A DNA stretch of 61,596 nucleotides from JAZSNL01 sp045536365. GTDB lineage: Bacteria; Bacillota_I; Bacilli_A; ML615J-28; CAG-313. Position 1 is the first letter of the stretch; each line of letters starts with the position of its first letter. The position numbers and the translations under genes are program-made. Positions 33,479 to 41,617 of the stretch are shown here, piece by piece. Below the pieces are notes generated by a model. It was given only the letters and a program-made list of their open reading frames with translations, made no database searches and had not been told where the DNA came from. The stretch spans positions 1-61,596 of the forward strand of contig JAZSNL010000007.1 in NCBI GenBank assembly GCA_045536365.1, in the 5' to 3' direction.

Positions 33479-35476
33479 ATGAAAAAAACAATATTATTTT
33501 GCATAACTCTTATGTTAGTATTTTTCCTTGTATCTTGTGAAAACTCAGCAAATAATGTATATAATATTGCTTTCTATGTAGAAGATGAAATATACTTAAC
33601 ACAACATGTTAAGAAAAATAAATTAGTAGAAGATGTTAAAGCACCTTTAAAAGAATACTATTCTTTTAAAGGATGGTATGATAAAGAAACAAATGAAGAA
33701 TATGATTTTTCAACACCTACTACAAAAAATATAGAATTAATTGCTGAATATGAAAAAATAACAAATTTAGCAGGTGGAGATTATGGTAAAATCTACAACT
33801 TTAGTGATTTAACATATGTTCATTCATTAGAAATAACTCAAAAATTAGAACAATTTTTAATTGATCATGCAGTTTATATTCCTATTGCAAATTCTGCAAA
33901 AATGTATATGTTTAATGATAGAATTACTTTGTCTGTATCTAAATATAATAACTATGCAGGTTTTGCGCAATTATATTCTTCATACGAAGGAGAAAGTGTA
34001 TTTAGACAACAAGTATCTGATACTTTTGAAAATGAAGATGGACAATTATTAAATTTACATAACGATTTGGTATATATGGGTTTATATACATATAAATATA
34101 ATGATGAATATACAAGTTATGAATTACTCCCATACTTTGCAAATTCTGATCCAATTAAATTAGATGATGAAGGATATATATGGAAAGTTTATCTTGCAGA
34201 GGGATTTAAGTATTCAAATGGTACAGATGTCTTATTTAATGACTTTGTTGAAAGTTATGAAAGAACTTTAACCGAAAATGCAGATAATTTTTGGTACATA
34301 TCAAACGCCATAGCATATGGAGAAGGAAAATGTGAAAGAGAAGATGTAGGAATTTCATATTCAGAAGAAGAAAAATCAATAACATTCACAATGCGTTATT
34401 ATTATTCAATCGAAAAAATGAAAGATATTTTGTCTGATGCAGCATATGGCCCTATTCATTATGAACATCCTACTCCTGAAACAGATTTATCAACAAGAAA
34501 GTATGTAGGCGAATATTATTTGAAATCTATTACTGAAGAAAAAGTTACATTTGAAAAAAATCCTTATTTTAATTATAAAAATAGTTCTGAAAGAACATAT
34601 GAACAAATAGAAGCATATCTTGTAAATGATTCTGATAAAGCGTTAGAAATGTTCTATAATGATGAACTAGATATGATAGAAGTTAAAAATTATATTGAAG
34701 ATCCTAGATGGATTGATGGTGAATATGGTTCTGATATAGGGATTATAATTAATCAGTATGAACATATCGTAAAACATCCTATATTGTTGAATGAAAACTT
34801 TAGAAAATCTTTATACTATGGTATATCTAGAAAGGATATCTGTGATAACAATTTAAATGGTTATTTGCCATGGCAATATTTTACATCTCCTAATAAATAT
34901 ATAAATAATGAATTAAATATAAAATATTTTCAACCATTTGACCAAACATACGCATATGATCCAGAATATGCATTAGAATGTTATGTAGCTGCTTTAAAAG
35001 AGTTGATTCTTCAAGAAAAATTACCACTAGAAGAAGAACATATAATAGAAATAGAAGTATGTGCATATATATCAAAGTTAGGTTATTTAGAACCAATTTT
35101 TAATGCATATGAAGAATTATTAAATTCACAAACTCAATATAGTAATATAAAGATTAAATTCAATATTGTATCAAACTTAACATCCTATGAAATATCATAT
35201 AAACTTTCTGATTGGGATTTTGACTTGTTTTTATACGAAGGCAATTGGCTAAATACTTTAAACGCAGCAGACAGATTAGACCAATGGGGTATGGATTGGA
35301 GAAGTGGAACAAGAAGTTTATATCAAAATTTGTATCATTCAATTGCAGCAGAAGATTATTTAATAGAATTTATGGGTGAAATGTATACATTCGAAGCCTT
35401 AAGTAATGCATTACTAAAATCAAGAATTTTAATTAAAAATGGTAAAGTTGATAAATATGAAAATGAATTAGAATAA
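33479..35476 (+). CDS. Oligopeptide-type ABC solute-binding lipoprotein with an N-terminal InlB repeat
   Basis: I start at the third ATG of a run (33479), nine bases after GAAAGG. The 665-residue protein begins with a lipoprotein signal MLVFFLVSC (Cys near residue 20), then one InlB-type repeat (FYVEDEIYLTQ, YSFKGWYD, LIAEYE; about residues 30-95), then a family-5 peptide-binding domain with YTSYELLPYFA, WKVYLAEGFKYSNG and FNDFVESYERTL. Such proteins deliver peptides to Opp/Dpp transporters, but no permease or ATPase gene is adjacent. The fusion of a repeat adhesin module to a binding protein is unusual. A near-copy of the upstream terminator follows. Confidence 0.8.
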   Translation: MKKTILFCITLMLVFFLVSCENSANNVYNIAFYVEDEIYLTQHVKKNKLVEDVKAPLKEYYSFKGWYDKETNEEYDFSTPTTKNIELIAEYEKITNLAGGDYGKIYNFSDLTYVHSLEITQKLEQFLIDHAVYIPIANSAKMYMFNDRITLSVSKYNNYAGFAQLYSSYEGESVFRQQVSDTFENEDGQLLNLHNDLVYMGLYTYKYNDEYTSYELLPYFANSDPIKLDDEGYIWKVYLAEGFKYSNGTDVLFNDFVESYERTLTENADNFWYISNAIAYGEGKCEREDVGISYSEEEKSITFTMRYYYSIEKMKDILSDAAYGPIHYEHPTPETDLSTRKYVGEYYLKSITEEKVTFEKNPYFNYKNSSERTYEQIEAYLVNDSDKALEMFYNDELDMIEVKNYIEDPRWIDGEYGSDIGIIINQYEHIVKHPILLNENFRKSLYYGISRKDICDNNLNGYLPWQYFTSPNKYINNELNIKYFQPFDQTYAYDPEYALECYVAALKELILQEKLPLEEEHIIEIEVCAYISKLGYLEPIFNAYEELLNSQTQYSNIKIKFNIVSNLTSYEISYKLSDWDFDLFLYEGNWLNTLNAADRLDQWGMDWRSGTRSLYQNLYHSIAAEDYLIEFMGEMYTFEALSNALLKSRILIKNGKVDKYENELE

Positions 35477-35511
35477 CAAAAAGACGTTAAGAAAACTTAA
35501 CGTCTTTTTTG
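35477..35511 (+). terminator. Terminator of the solute-binding gene
   Basis: AAAAAGACGTTAAG pairs with CTTAACGTCTTTTT around AAAA. It also faces the minus-strand thiT gene, so it may serve both. Confidence 0.88.
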
Positions 35512-35512
35512 T

Positions 35513-36061
35513 TTAGTTTTTAACATTAGTAAAAAACTTATTTCTCATTATTATCGAAGTAATAATACAACAAACTACGATTGTAGTTAAAATAAAAGTA
35601 CCATTATATAGAACAGATGCTGTAAAAGTACTTCCCCAATATAATATACCAGAAAGCGTATGACACATTAATCTAACAAGACAACAAACAACAATTGATA
35701 GGGAAATGAATAATGTTTGTTTCCAGTTAGGTACCATTACTTGCTTTCTTACTATACCAGCTAAACCAGCACTCATATAAGCAAAAGTATAGTCCAACAT
35801 TGCTTGAAAAGGATGAACAATATTACCTGCTCCTGCCCATAAAATTTGAATAGTACCAACTAATAAACCAGTTAAAAGACCACCAGCAAGTCCGCGTCTA
35901 TATGCAACAATAAAAATACATATCATTGCAAGAGAAACAGAACCACCATTTGGCCATACTAAATCAAATAAAGCTCCTCCAAGAATATCAAGAACTAAAC
36001 CTAATGCAGTAAAGATACTTACTTCAACAATAAAGTTAATGATTTTTCTTCTTTTTGACAT
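35513..36061 (-). CDS. thiT: Thiamine ECF transporter substrate-binding component ThiT
   Basis: From the ATG at 36061, preceded by AAAGGAGT, the product is 182 residues; the longer frame to 36100 lies in the terminator. It has about six membrane helices and the ThiT features GGSVSLAMICIFIVAYRRGLAGGLLTGLLVGTIQ near residues 40-75 (Arg-Gly rich loop and Gly-rich helix) and a hydrophobic Trp-containing WGSTFTASVLYNGTF. ThiT binds thiamine and works with a shared energizing module (EcfT, EcfA). A TPP riboswitch and terminator precede it, which makes the thiamine role secure. Confidence 0.92.
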   Translation of the reverse strand: MSKRRKIINFIVEVSIFTALGLVLDILGGALFDLVWPNGGSVSLAMICIFIVAYRRGLAGGLLTGLLVGTIQILWAGAGNIVHPFQAMLDYTFAYMSAGLAGIVRKQVMVPNWKQTLFISLSIVVCCLVRLMCHTLSGILYWGSTFTASVLYNGTFILTTIVVCCIITSIIMRNKFFTNVKN

Positions 36062-36076
36062 AAATACTCCTTTCAA

Positions 36077-36104
36077 TAAAAAAAACTTTGGCAAAGCCAA
36101 AGGT
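36077..36104 (-). terminator. Riboswitch-controlled attenuator in front of thiT
   Basis: On the minus strand CTTTGGC pairs with GCCAAAG around TTT and eight T residues follow. It sits between the TPP aptamer and thiT, so transcription probably stops here when TPP is bound. Confidence 0.85.
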
Positions 36105-36125
36105 AAAAATAAGGATAGTATTTTC

Positions 36126-36209
36126 TTATTTTCCCTCCGCTAGCATTACCTAGATCAGGTTTTAGGTCGTTAACTTAATAACCTCTCAGCCCGAAAGCTC
36201 CCTATCAAG
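36126..36209 (-). promoter_or_regulatory. TPP riboswitch (THI element) upstream of thiT
   Basis: Read on the minus strand, the element contains GGGAGC, GGGCTGAGAGG, ACCTGATCTAGGTAATGC and TAGCGGAGGGA, the conserved core of the thiamine-pyrophosphate aptamer. It controls thiT by the downstream terminator. Confidence 0.96.
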
Positions 36210-36212
36210 TTT

Positions 36213-36241
36213 ATTATAATACAAATAAAAAAATAATGCAA
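36213..36241 (-). promoter_or_regulatory. thiT promoter
   Basis: On the minus strand TTGCAT, a 17-base spacer and TATAAT (plus-strand 36213-36218). The -35 lies inside the terminator of the upstream CHAP gene. Confidence 0.7.
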
Positions 36242-36258
36242 CAGAAGTTGCATTATTT
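36231..36258 (-). terminator. Terminator of the CHAP lipoprotein gene
   Basis: AAATAATGCAAC pairs perfectly with GTTGCATTATTT around AGAA (12 bp). It begins at the stop codon and contains the -35 of the thiT promoter. Confidence 0.82.
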
Positions 36259-37640
36259 TACATTACATCTTGTTTTTCTGAAACATTAGTCCACCAGTAT
36301 CCACCAGTTTCTTTTTCTTCAGCTACCCAACTATAATCTTTTCTTGTTCCATCATAATCAGGATATTTAGGAACACCATAACCTGTTATTCTAGCGTCAT
36401 TTAATGACCATCTCCAAATACCAACACGGCTACTACTATTTCCTTCAATAGTATATAAATATTCATCATCAGAATAAAGAACAATACCAGTATGACTCAT
36501 TCCAGCACTTAAGAAGAACACGATGTCTCCAGTTATAGGTTTATAATCTTTTTTATATTTAAAAATACCTTGTTCTAAACACCATTGCATACCTGCAGTA
36601 CAACTACAATATTTAACAAAAATATCATTACTTAATCCAGAATAGAACCAACACCAAGATACAAACATTGCACACCAAGGTTCATTTTGTAAATTGTACC
36701 ATGCTCCATATTTAGTATGATTATTAGTACCTTCATAATATCCGTTTTGTGAAAGAGCGTAATCTAAAAATTGTGCAATATAATCAACTCCACTTTCACC
36801 TTCAACTGTAATAGTAAAAGTAGCACTATTAGCAGGATTAGCTATTTCATAAACAGTAATACTGGTTATGCCAGGCTCAACAGTAACTAAAGTATTATCT
36901 TCTCTGATTCTTAATATTAATTTATCTCCACCTGCAAATTTAAATTCGCTTGCAGATTTATCTGTTAATAAATTTAAACTAAATATAGTACCTGGAATAA
37001 TAATTCCATCTTCATAATCACAAGTTAAAATTAATTCTTCACTTGGATCAGCAACTTTAATATTAATACTAGATTTAATTAAAGGATTAATTTTAGAAAC
37101 AATATTAATTTTTGTAGAACCAAGTTTTTGACCTTTTAACATATAATTTTCTTCTAAAGTAACAATACTATTATCTTCAATAGATATATCAAAATCATCT
37201 AAAGAAGTTTCAATTAATTCTTCTAAATTACGAATACTTAATTTACTTCTTCCTCCAACCGCAATCTTATCAGTTGATAAAGATAAAACTGGATACTTAG
37301 TAATAACTTCTATTTCTATAGTAGTAGATACATTTGAATACTCTTTATGAGTAAAAGTAACTTTTGTTTTACCTACTCCTTCACCTACCAAATCATTAAA
37401 AGAATTTAATGATAAAATACTTGGATCTTCAATAGAAATATTAAATAAATCCAAACTAGAGTAATTAGTAACATTTAATGTAGTATAACCACCAATTGTA
37501 ATATAAGACTTAGCTTCTATAACAGGAGCTGGTAATTCTGGGTTTTGTACAGGAGGTTTAACATCAGGTCCTTTTTTACAACCCACTAATAATAGTGAAC
37601 AAAAAATAAAAATAAATGCGATAATTTTAATTTTTTTCAT
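36258..37640 (-). CDS. CHAP-domain cell-wall hydrolase lipoprotein with Ig-like domains
   Basis: The 460-residue protein starts with a lipoprotein signal FIFCSLLLVGC (Cys near residue 21), carries about three Big-type beta domains (about residues 35-285) and ends in a CHAP domain (about 290-440). The active site is visible: Cys in EPWCAMFVSW near 322, His in SHTGIVLY near 381 and a following Glu in TIEGNSS. CHAP domains are amidases or endopeptidases of peptidoglycan. As a membrane-anchored enzyme it may act in wall remodelling. AAAGGAAA precedes the ATG. No phage genes are nearby. Confidence 0.87.
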   Translation of the reverse strand: MKKIKIIAFIFIFCSLLLVGCKKGPDVKPPVQNPELPAPVIEAKSYITIGGYTTLNVTNYSSLDLFNISIEDPSILSLNSFNDLVGEGVGKTKVTFTHKEYSNVSTTIEIEVITKYPVLSLSTDKIAVGGRSKLSIRNLEELIETSLDDFDISIEDNSIVTLEENYMLKGQKLGSTKINIVSKINPLIKSSINIKVADPSEELILTCDYEDGIIIPGTIFSLNLLTDKSASEFKFAGGDKLILRIREDNTLVTVEPGITSITVYEIANPANSATFTITVEGESGVDYIAQFLDYALSQNGYYEGTNNHTKYGAWYNLQNEPWCAMFVSWCWFYSGLSNDIFVKYCSCTAGMQWCLEQGIFKYKKDYKPITGDIVFFLSAGMSHTGIVLYSDDEYLYTIEGNSSSRVGIWRWSLNDARITGYGVPKYPDYDGTRKDYSWVAEEKETGGYWWTNVSEKQDVM

Positions 37641-37772
37641 AATCGTTTCCTTTCATATAATCTCATTATATCAAAGAAAAAAATAAAATTCAACAAATAC
37701 TTATTGTTTAAGTATTTTAATTGCAAAAAACACAAAAAAAAGATAAAATTAAATAAAGAAAAGGTGATAAAA

Positions 37773-38552
37773 ATGTTATTAAAATTAAGAAAAATATTTA
37801 CTATAATTTCATTACTAATCAGCATTTTCTTCTTTACATCATGTACTCAAGATTCAACAACAAGAATATTACCTGATTTAACCGGTTTGACAAGAGAAGA
37901 AATTAAAGCAGTATTAGAAGAAGAACAAATAAAATATGTATTTAAATTTGATTATACTAGTGTGCCTGAATCAAAATTAAATCAATTCATAAAATATGAA
38001 AAAGATTATAAAGCAGGAGATACAATAGACGCTAAATATCAAATATATGTATATACAACATTGTTACCACTAAACTTTGATTATACATCACAAGTTACTT
38101 TAGACAAAGAATATGAAAATAAAAGTTTTGTAGAAGACGGAATTGGTCAAGTAACCCTTGCAAAAACAGTAGATGGAGATACTGCTCATTTTTATGATAA
38201 AAATGGCGATTACATTAAAGTTAGATTCTTGGGGGTAGATACTCCAGAATCTACATATGAAGTAGACCCATGGGGAAAAGCAGCTTCATCTTTTACATCA
38301 AACATACTAAGAAACGCAACAACAATTGTATTAGAATCAGAAGGAGCAAGAACAGATTCATATGGAAGATATCTTGCATATGTATGGGTAGATGGCGTTT
38401 TATTAAATTTAAAAATTGTTCAAGAAGCATATTCTAATTCATTATTATCAAGTCAAAATAAATATTTTAAAATCTTCCAAGAAGCAGGAAACAAAGCAAT
38501 GCAAACAGGAAGAAGATTCTACGGTGAAATCGATCCAAATTATGATTACTAG
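37773..38552 (+). CDS. Lipoprotein with PASTA domain and thermonuclease (SNase) domain
   Basis: The ATG at 37773 follows AAGGTGA. The 259-residue product has a lipoprotein signal ISIFFFTSC (Cys near residue 24), a PASTA domain (LPDLTGLTREEIKAVLEEE, about residues 31-95), and a staphylococcal-nuclease domain with TVDGDTAHF near 132, KVRFLGVDTPES near 151 and GRYLAYVWVDG near 200; the DGD, R and E/R residues of the catalytic set are visible. It likely degrades DNA or RNA outside the cell. The PASTA part may bind peptidoglycan. The fusion is uncommon. The HAD phosphatase gene follows eight bases later. Confidence 0.87.
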   Translation: MLLKLRKIFTIISLLISIFFFTSCTQDSTTRILPDLTGLTREEIKAVLEEEQIKYVFKFDYTSVPESKLNQFIKYEKDYKAGDTIDAKYQIYVYTTLLPLNFDYTSQVTLDKEYENKSFVEDGIGQVTLAKTVDGDTAHFYDKNGDYIKVRFLGVDTPESTYEVDPWGKAASSFTSNILRNATTIVLESEGARTDSYGRYLAYVWVDGVLLNLKIVQEAYSNSLLSSQNKYFKIFQEAGNKAMQTGRRFYGEIDPNYDY

Positions 38553-38560
38553 GAGGCAAC

Positions 38561-39205
38561 ATGTACAATACAATAATATTTGATTTAGATGGAACTTTAC
38601 TAAATACAATTGAAGATTTAATGGATTCAACAAATTATGCATTAACAAAATTTAATTATCCAACAAGAACACTAGAAGAAATAACATCATTTGTTGGAAA
38701 TGGTGTAGCTGTTTTAATTCATAAAGCTTTACCTGATAATGATAAATCAAAAGAAAAAGAAGTATTAGAATGTTTTAAAGAATATTATGAAAAACACTCT
38801 ATGATTAAAACAGGACCATATCCTGGTATTATTGATTTATTAAAAGAACTAAAACAAAGAAATATCAAAATGGCAATTGTTTCAAATAAATTCCAAGAAG
38901 GAGTTAATACAGTATGTGCTCCATTATTTGGAGAATATATATCTGTTATGATAGGTGAAACAAAAGATGTAAATAAAAAGCCTGCTCCTGATATGGTATT
39001 TAACGCAATGAAACTATTACAAGCAGAACCAGAAAAAACGGTTTATATAGGTGATAGTGATGTTGATGTTGCAACAGCACATAATTCATCATTAGATGTA
39101 ATAGGAGTTTCATGGGGATTTAGAGGAAGAAAGTTCTTAGAAGATTTAAATGTAAAACAAATTGTTGATAAGCCGATTGAAATATTAAATTATATAGAAA
39201 AATAA
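38561..39205 (+). CDS. HAD family phosphatase (phosphoglycolate phosphatase-like)
   Basis: The 214-residue HAD hydrolase has motif I FDLDGTLLNT near residue 7, motif II VSNK near residue 107, the Lys of NKKPAPDMVF near 140 and motif IV IGDSDVDVATA near 160, with a cap domain between I and II. It belongs to the Gph/PGMB-like subfamily, whose substrates range from phosphoglycolate to sugar phosphates and cannot be fixed from sequence. AGGAGG precedes the ATG. It is cotranscribed with the nuclease gene and ends with a terminator. Confidence 0.88.
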   Translation: MYNTIIFDLDGTLLNTIEDLMDSTNYALTKFNYPTRTLEEITSFVGNGVAVLIHKALPDNDKSKEKEVLECFKEYYEKHSMIKTGPYPGIIDLLKELKQRNIKMAIVSNKFQEGVNTVCAPLFGEYISVMIGETKDVNKKPAPDMVFNAMKLLQAEPEKTVYIGDSDVDVATAHNSSLDVIGVSWGFRGRKFLEDLNVKQIVDKPIEILNYIEK

Positions 39206-39232
39206 AACAGCTTAAAAAAGCTGTTTTTATTT
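39204..39232. terminator. Terminator of the HAD gene, facing the Crp/Fnr gene
   Basis: AAAACAGCTT pairs with AAGCTGTTTT around AAAA. It lies between convergent genes. Confidence 0.8.
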
Positions 39233-39817
39233 TTATAATATATATATAATATTTTTATTTCTCTTAATAAAACCTTTACTTTCTAAAACACTTAAACTTC
39301 TAGAAACAGAAGGACGTGGTAACGATAAAATCTTTGATAAAATAGTAACAGAAGGTATTATTACAATATTATTCTTTTGATTAATATTTAAATAATACAT
39401 AATACGATCTTCAATATTTTTATGTGAAAGTAATTTTGCTTGAAGTTTTATATTTAATGCTTTATCAGATATACTTTTCAAAAACATATTTAATAAATTA
39501 ATATCTTCTTGTAAGTACTTTAATAATTTATTTTTATTTATTAACGCAACCTTACTTTTTTTAGTTGCAGTAACATTACCTAAATATAAATGATTACTTG
39601 AAAATAATAATAAGTCACCAAATACTTCATTTTCATTAATAATATTAATAGTTTCCTCTTTTTCTAAATAAGTAATAGTAGAAATAACTAATTGCCCTTT
39701 TATTACAATTCCTATTTCATTACATATATCCTCTTCATTAAATAGAAGATCATTTGCTTTTAAATCGCGATATTTAAAACTTTCAGGGTGTTGTTCTAAT
39801 AATTTAATATACCACAT
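39233..39817 (-). CDS. Crp/Fnr family transcriptional regulator
   Basis: I start at 39817, where GGAGGA precedes the ATG; a longer frame to 39907 crosses the palindrome and the divergent promoter. The 194-residue product has the cyclic-nucleotide-type jelly-roll sensor domain (about 10-120) with an acid-rich EVFGDLLLFSS motif, and a winged-helix DNA-binding domain with SLPRPSVSRSLSVLESKGFI near 165-184. There are only two Cys, both near the N-terminus, and no CxxxC Fe-S pattern, so it is not a classical FNR. A TGTAAC palindrome next to it is its likely operator. Confidence 0.87.
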   Translation of the reverse strand: MWYIKLLEQHPESFKYRDLKANDLLFNEEDICNEIGIVIKGQLVISTITYLEKEETINIINENEVFGDLLLFSSNHLYLGNVTATKKSKVALINKNKLLKYLQEDINLLNMFLKSISDKALNIKLQAKLLSHKNIEDRIMYYLNINQKNNIVIIPSVTILSKILSLPRPSVSRSLSVLESKGFIKRNKNIIYIL

Positions 39818-39829
39818 AATTCCTCCAAG

Positions 39830-39845
39830 TGTAACAAATGTTACA
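39830..39845. promoter_or_regulatory. Crp/Fnr-type operator palindrome
   Basis: TGTAAC AAAT GTTACA is a perfect 16-base inverted repeat between the divergent regulator and binding-protein genes. It fits the Crp/Fnr half-site spacing (TGTAA-N6-TTACA). It lies just before the regulator's ribosome site and upstream of the -10 for the other direction. Confidence 0.75.
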
Positions 39846-39856
39846 TAATTTAATAA

Positions 39857-39872
39857 TACCATATGGTATAAT
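39857..39872 (+). promoter_or_regulatory. Promoter -10 with palindrome TACCATATGGTA
   Basis: TATAAT at 39867-39872 is the -10 for the binding-protein gene and overlaps a perfect 12-base palindrome at 39857-39868. The -35 is weak and would fall in or beside the Crp/Fnr palindrome. Confidence 0.55.
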
Positions 39873-39922
39873 ATAATTGCAAATGAATAACAATAAAATA
39901 TATACACGAAAGGAATTACAAT

Positions 39923-40852
39923 ATGAAAAAAGTTTTATTTTTAATCACAATATTAATTTCAATGATTTCTTTAACATCATGTTTTGAAGAAACAAATAAT
40001 AAAGTATCTTTAATAGCTCCTACAGGAACTCCTACATTAGGTCTTGCTGAAGCATTAGATACATATGAATCTAGTTTTGATTACAATATCGTATCAGGAA
40101 GTGATGCTTTAAGAGCAGCATTCATTAATGGAAGTTACGATATTATTGTTGCTCCAGTTAATTTAGGCGCAAATCTTTCTCAAAAAGTAAAGGATTTTGA
40201 ATATGTCTTTTATCAAACAATCGTAGGTGGATGTTTTTATTTAGTTTCTAGTAATGATATTAAATCAATAAAAGATATTGATAATACTGAAATTACAGTA
40301 TTCGGTATGAATTCAACTCCTGATGTTGTTATTAGAAGTTTAATAGCATATTATAAATTAAATGTTAAAATCAATTATGTAAATGATGTTGCTGAAGCAA
40401 ACACAATGTTAGTAAGCGGTAAAGCACATACAATCGTTTCTGCTGAACCATCTATTTCTAAATACAACGCCAGCAAAAAATTCCATACTGTTAATTTACA
40501 AGAAGAATGGGCTAAAATGTCAAATTCAACTTTCGCAATTCCTCAAGCAGGAATCTTTGTAAAGAAAAGTAAATTAAATAACGTTTTTGTTCAAAAAGCT
40601 CTAGAAAGAATTAACAATTCAATTGAATTATCAAAATCAAATCCACAAAAATTAGCAGAAAGCGCAGTTAAAGTAGATTCATCACTTGAAAAAATTGGTG
40701 TAAATACTTTAGTAAATGCTATTCCAAACTGTAAATTCTTATCAACAAAATCTAATATTGGTGAAATTGAATTCTATTTTAATAAATTAATAGAATTAGG
40801 ATTAGGAAACACAATAGGAGGAAAACTTCCTAGTGAAGATTTCTACGCGTAA
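39923..40852 (+). CDS. NMT1/SsuA-type ABC solute-binding lipoprotein
   Basis: The 309-residue protein has a lipoprotein signal ISMISLTSC (Cys near residue 20), then a periplasmic-binding-protein fold. PTGTPTLGLAEAL, VSGSDALRAAF, YDIIVAPVNLGANL and VVSAEPSISKY are typical of the NitT/TauT/NMT1 cluster of ligand-binding proteins for sulfonates, nitrate or thiamine precursors. Ligand identity is not visible. AAGGAATT precedes the ATG. The permease gene starts 20 bases before this stop. No ATPase gene follows. Confidence 0.82.
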   Translation: MKKVLFLITILISMISLTSCFEETNNKVSLIAPTGTPTLGLAEALDTYESSFDYNIVSGSDALRAAFINGSYDIIVAPVNLGANLSQKVKDFEYVFYQTIVGGCFYLVSSNDIKSIKDIDNTEITVFGMNSTPDVVIRSLIAYYKLNVKINYVNDVAEANTMLVSGKAHTIVSAEPSISKYNASKKFHTVNLQEEWAKMSNSTFAIPQAGIFVKKSKLNNVFVQKALERINNSIELSKSNPQKLAESAVKVDSSLEKIGVNTLVNAIPNCKFLSTKSNIGEIEFYFNKLIELGLGNTIGGKLPSEDFYA

Positions 40853-41588
40853 AATAATATATGCTGTTATTTCAGTAACAGCATTATTATTAATATGGGA
40901 ATTAATAGTTTTATTAAAAGATCAACCTTTAATATATCCTGGAATTATCCAAATAGTAAAAAACTTAATAAGTAAATTAAACTTAGATACATTAAAATTA
41001 GTAGGTTATACGTTACTTAGAACAACTATTAGTATTTTAATTGTTGTTGTAGTTACTTTGATAATAACATTTTTATATTTAATTGATCGAAATACTATTT
41101 CCTTTTTCACTCCTGTTATCAATATTATGCGTTCTACACCTCTTGTAGTAATATCGTTATTTATTTTTCTTTTATTCGATAGAATAGGTGCTTATATAAT
41201 AACAATACTTGTAATTCTTCCGGTTGCGGTAGAAGGGGTAAAAACAGCAGTAGATGGAATTGATAAAAATCTCCTTGATGATTTAAAACTAATTAGCCCA
41301 AGTATGTTTAAATCAATTATATATGTGTATATACCTCTTATTAAAGATTATTTAATAATGGTATTTGTTCAAGTATTTGGACTTGGATTTAAAGTAATGG
41401 TAATGGGTGAATTATTCTGTTATACAAAAAATAGTATAGGTAAAGAACTATCTCTTTTAAAAAATGCAGAACAATTAGTTGATTTAATATCATGGGGCAT
41501 TATTATTGTATTACTTGTAGTAATAATTGAATTTATAGTTAAATTAATAGTAAAAAGACAAGAAAAAATAATTAAAGTTAGAAATTAA
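40833..41588 (+). CDS. ABC transporter permease (NitT/TauT type)
   Basis: This 251-residue permease has about six hydrophobic segments and the membrane-domain EAA-like loop in VEGVKTAVDGIDKNLLDDLKLISPSMFKSIIYVYIPLIKD near residues 133-172, which contacts the ATPase. RSTPLVVISLFIFL resembles the SsuC/TauC permeases. It overlaps the binding-protein gene by 20 bases and is followed by a terminator, so no ATPase lies in this operon and a shared or distant one must serve it. Confidence 0.85.
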   Translation: MKISTRKIIYAVISVTALLLIWELIVLLKDQPLIYPGIIQIVKNLISKLNLDTLKLVGYTLLRTTISILIVVVVTLIITFLYLIDRNTISFFTPVINIMRSTPLVVISLFIFLLFDRIGAYIITILVILPVAVEGVKTAVDGIDKNLLDDLKLISPSMFKSIIYVYIPLIKDYLIMVFVQVFGLGFKVMVMGELFCYTKNSIGKELSLLKNAEQLVDLISWGIIIVLLVVIIEFIVKLIVKRQEKIIKVRN

Positions 41589-41616
41589 AAAACTAGTTCA
41601 ATTGAACTAGTTTTTT
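41587..41616. terminator. Bidirectional terminator
   Basis: AAAAACTAGTTCAA pairs with TTGAACTAGTTTTT almost without loop. It separates the permease gene from the convergent XRE gene. Confidence 0.88.
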
Positions 41617-41617
41617 A

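Noticed and set aside
36258..37640. Phage lysin (CHAP) or prophage remnant
   Set aside because: The product has a lipoprotein signal and Ig-like domains, and no phage structural, holin or integrase genes are nearby.
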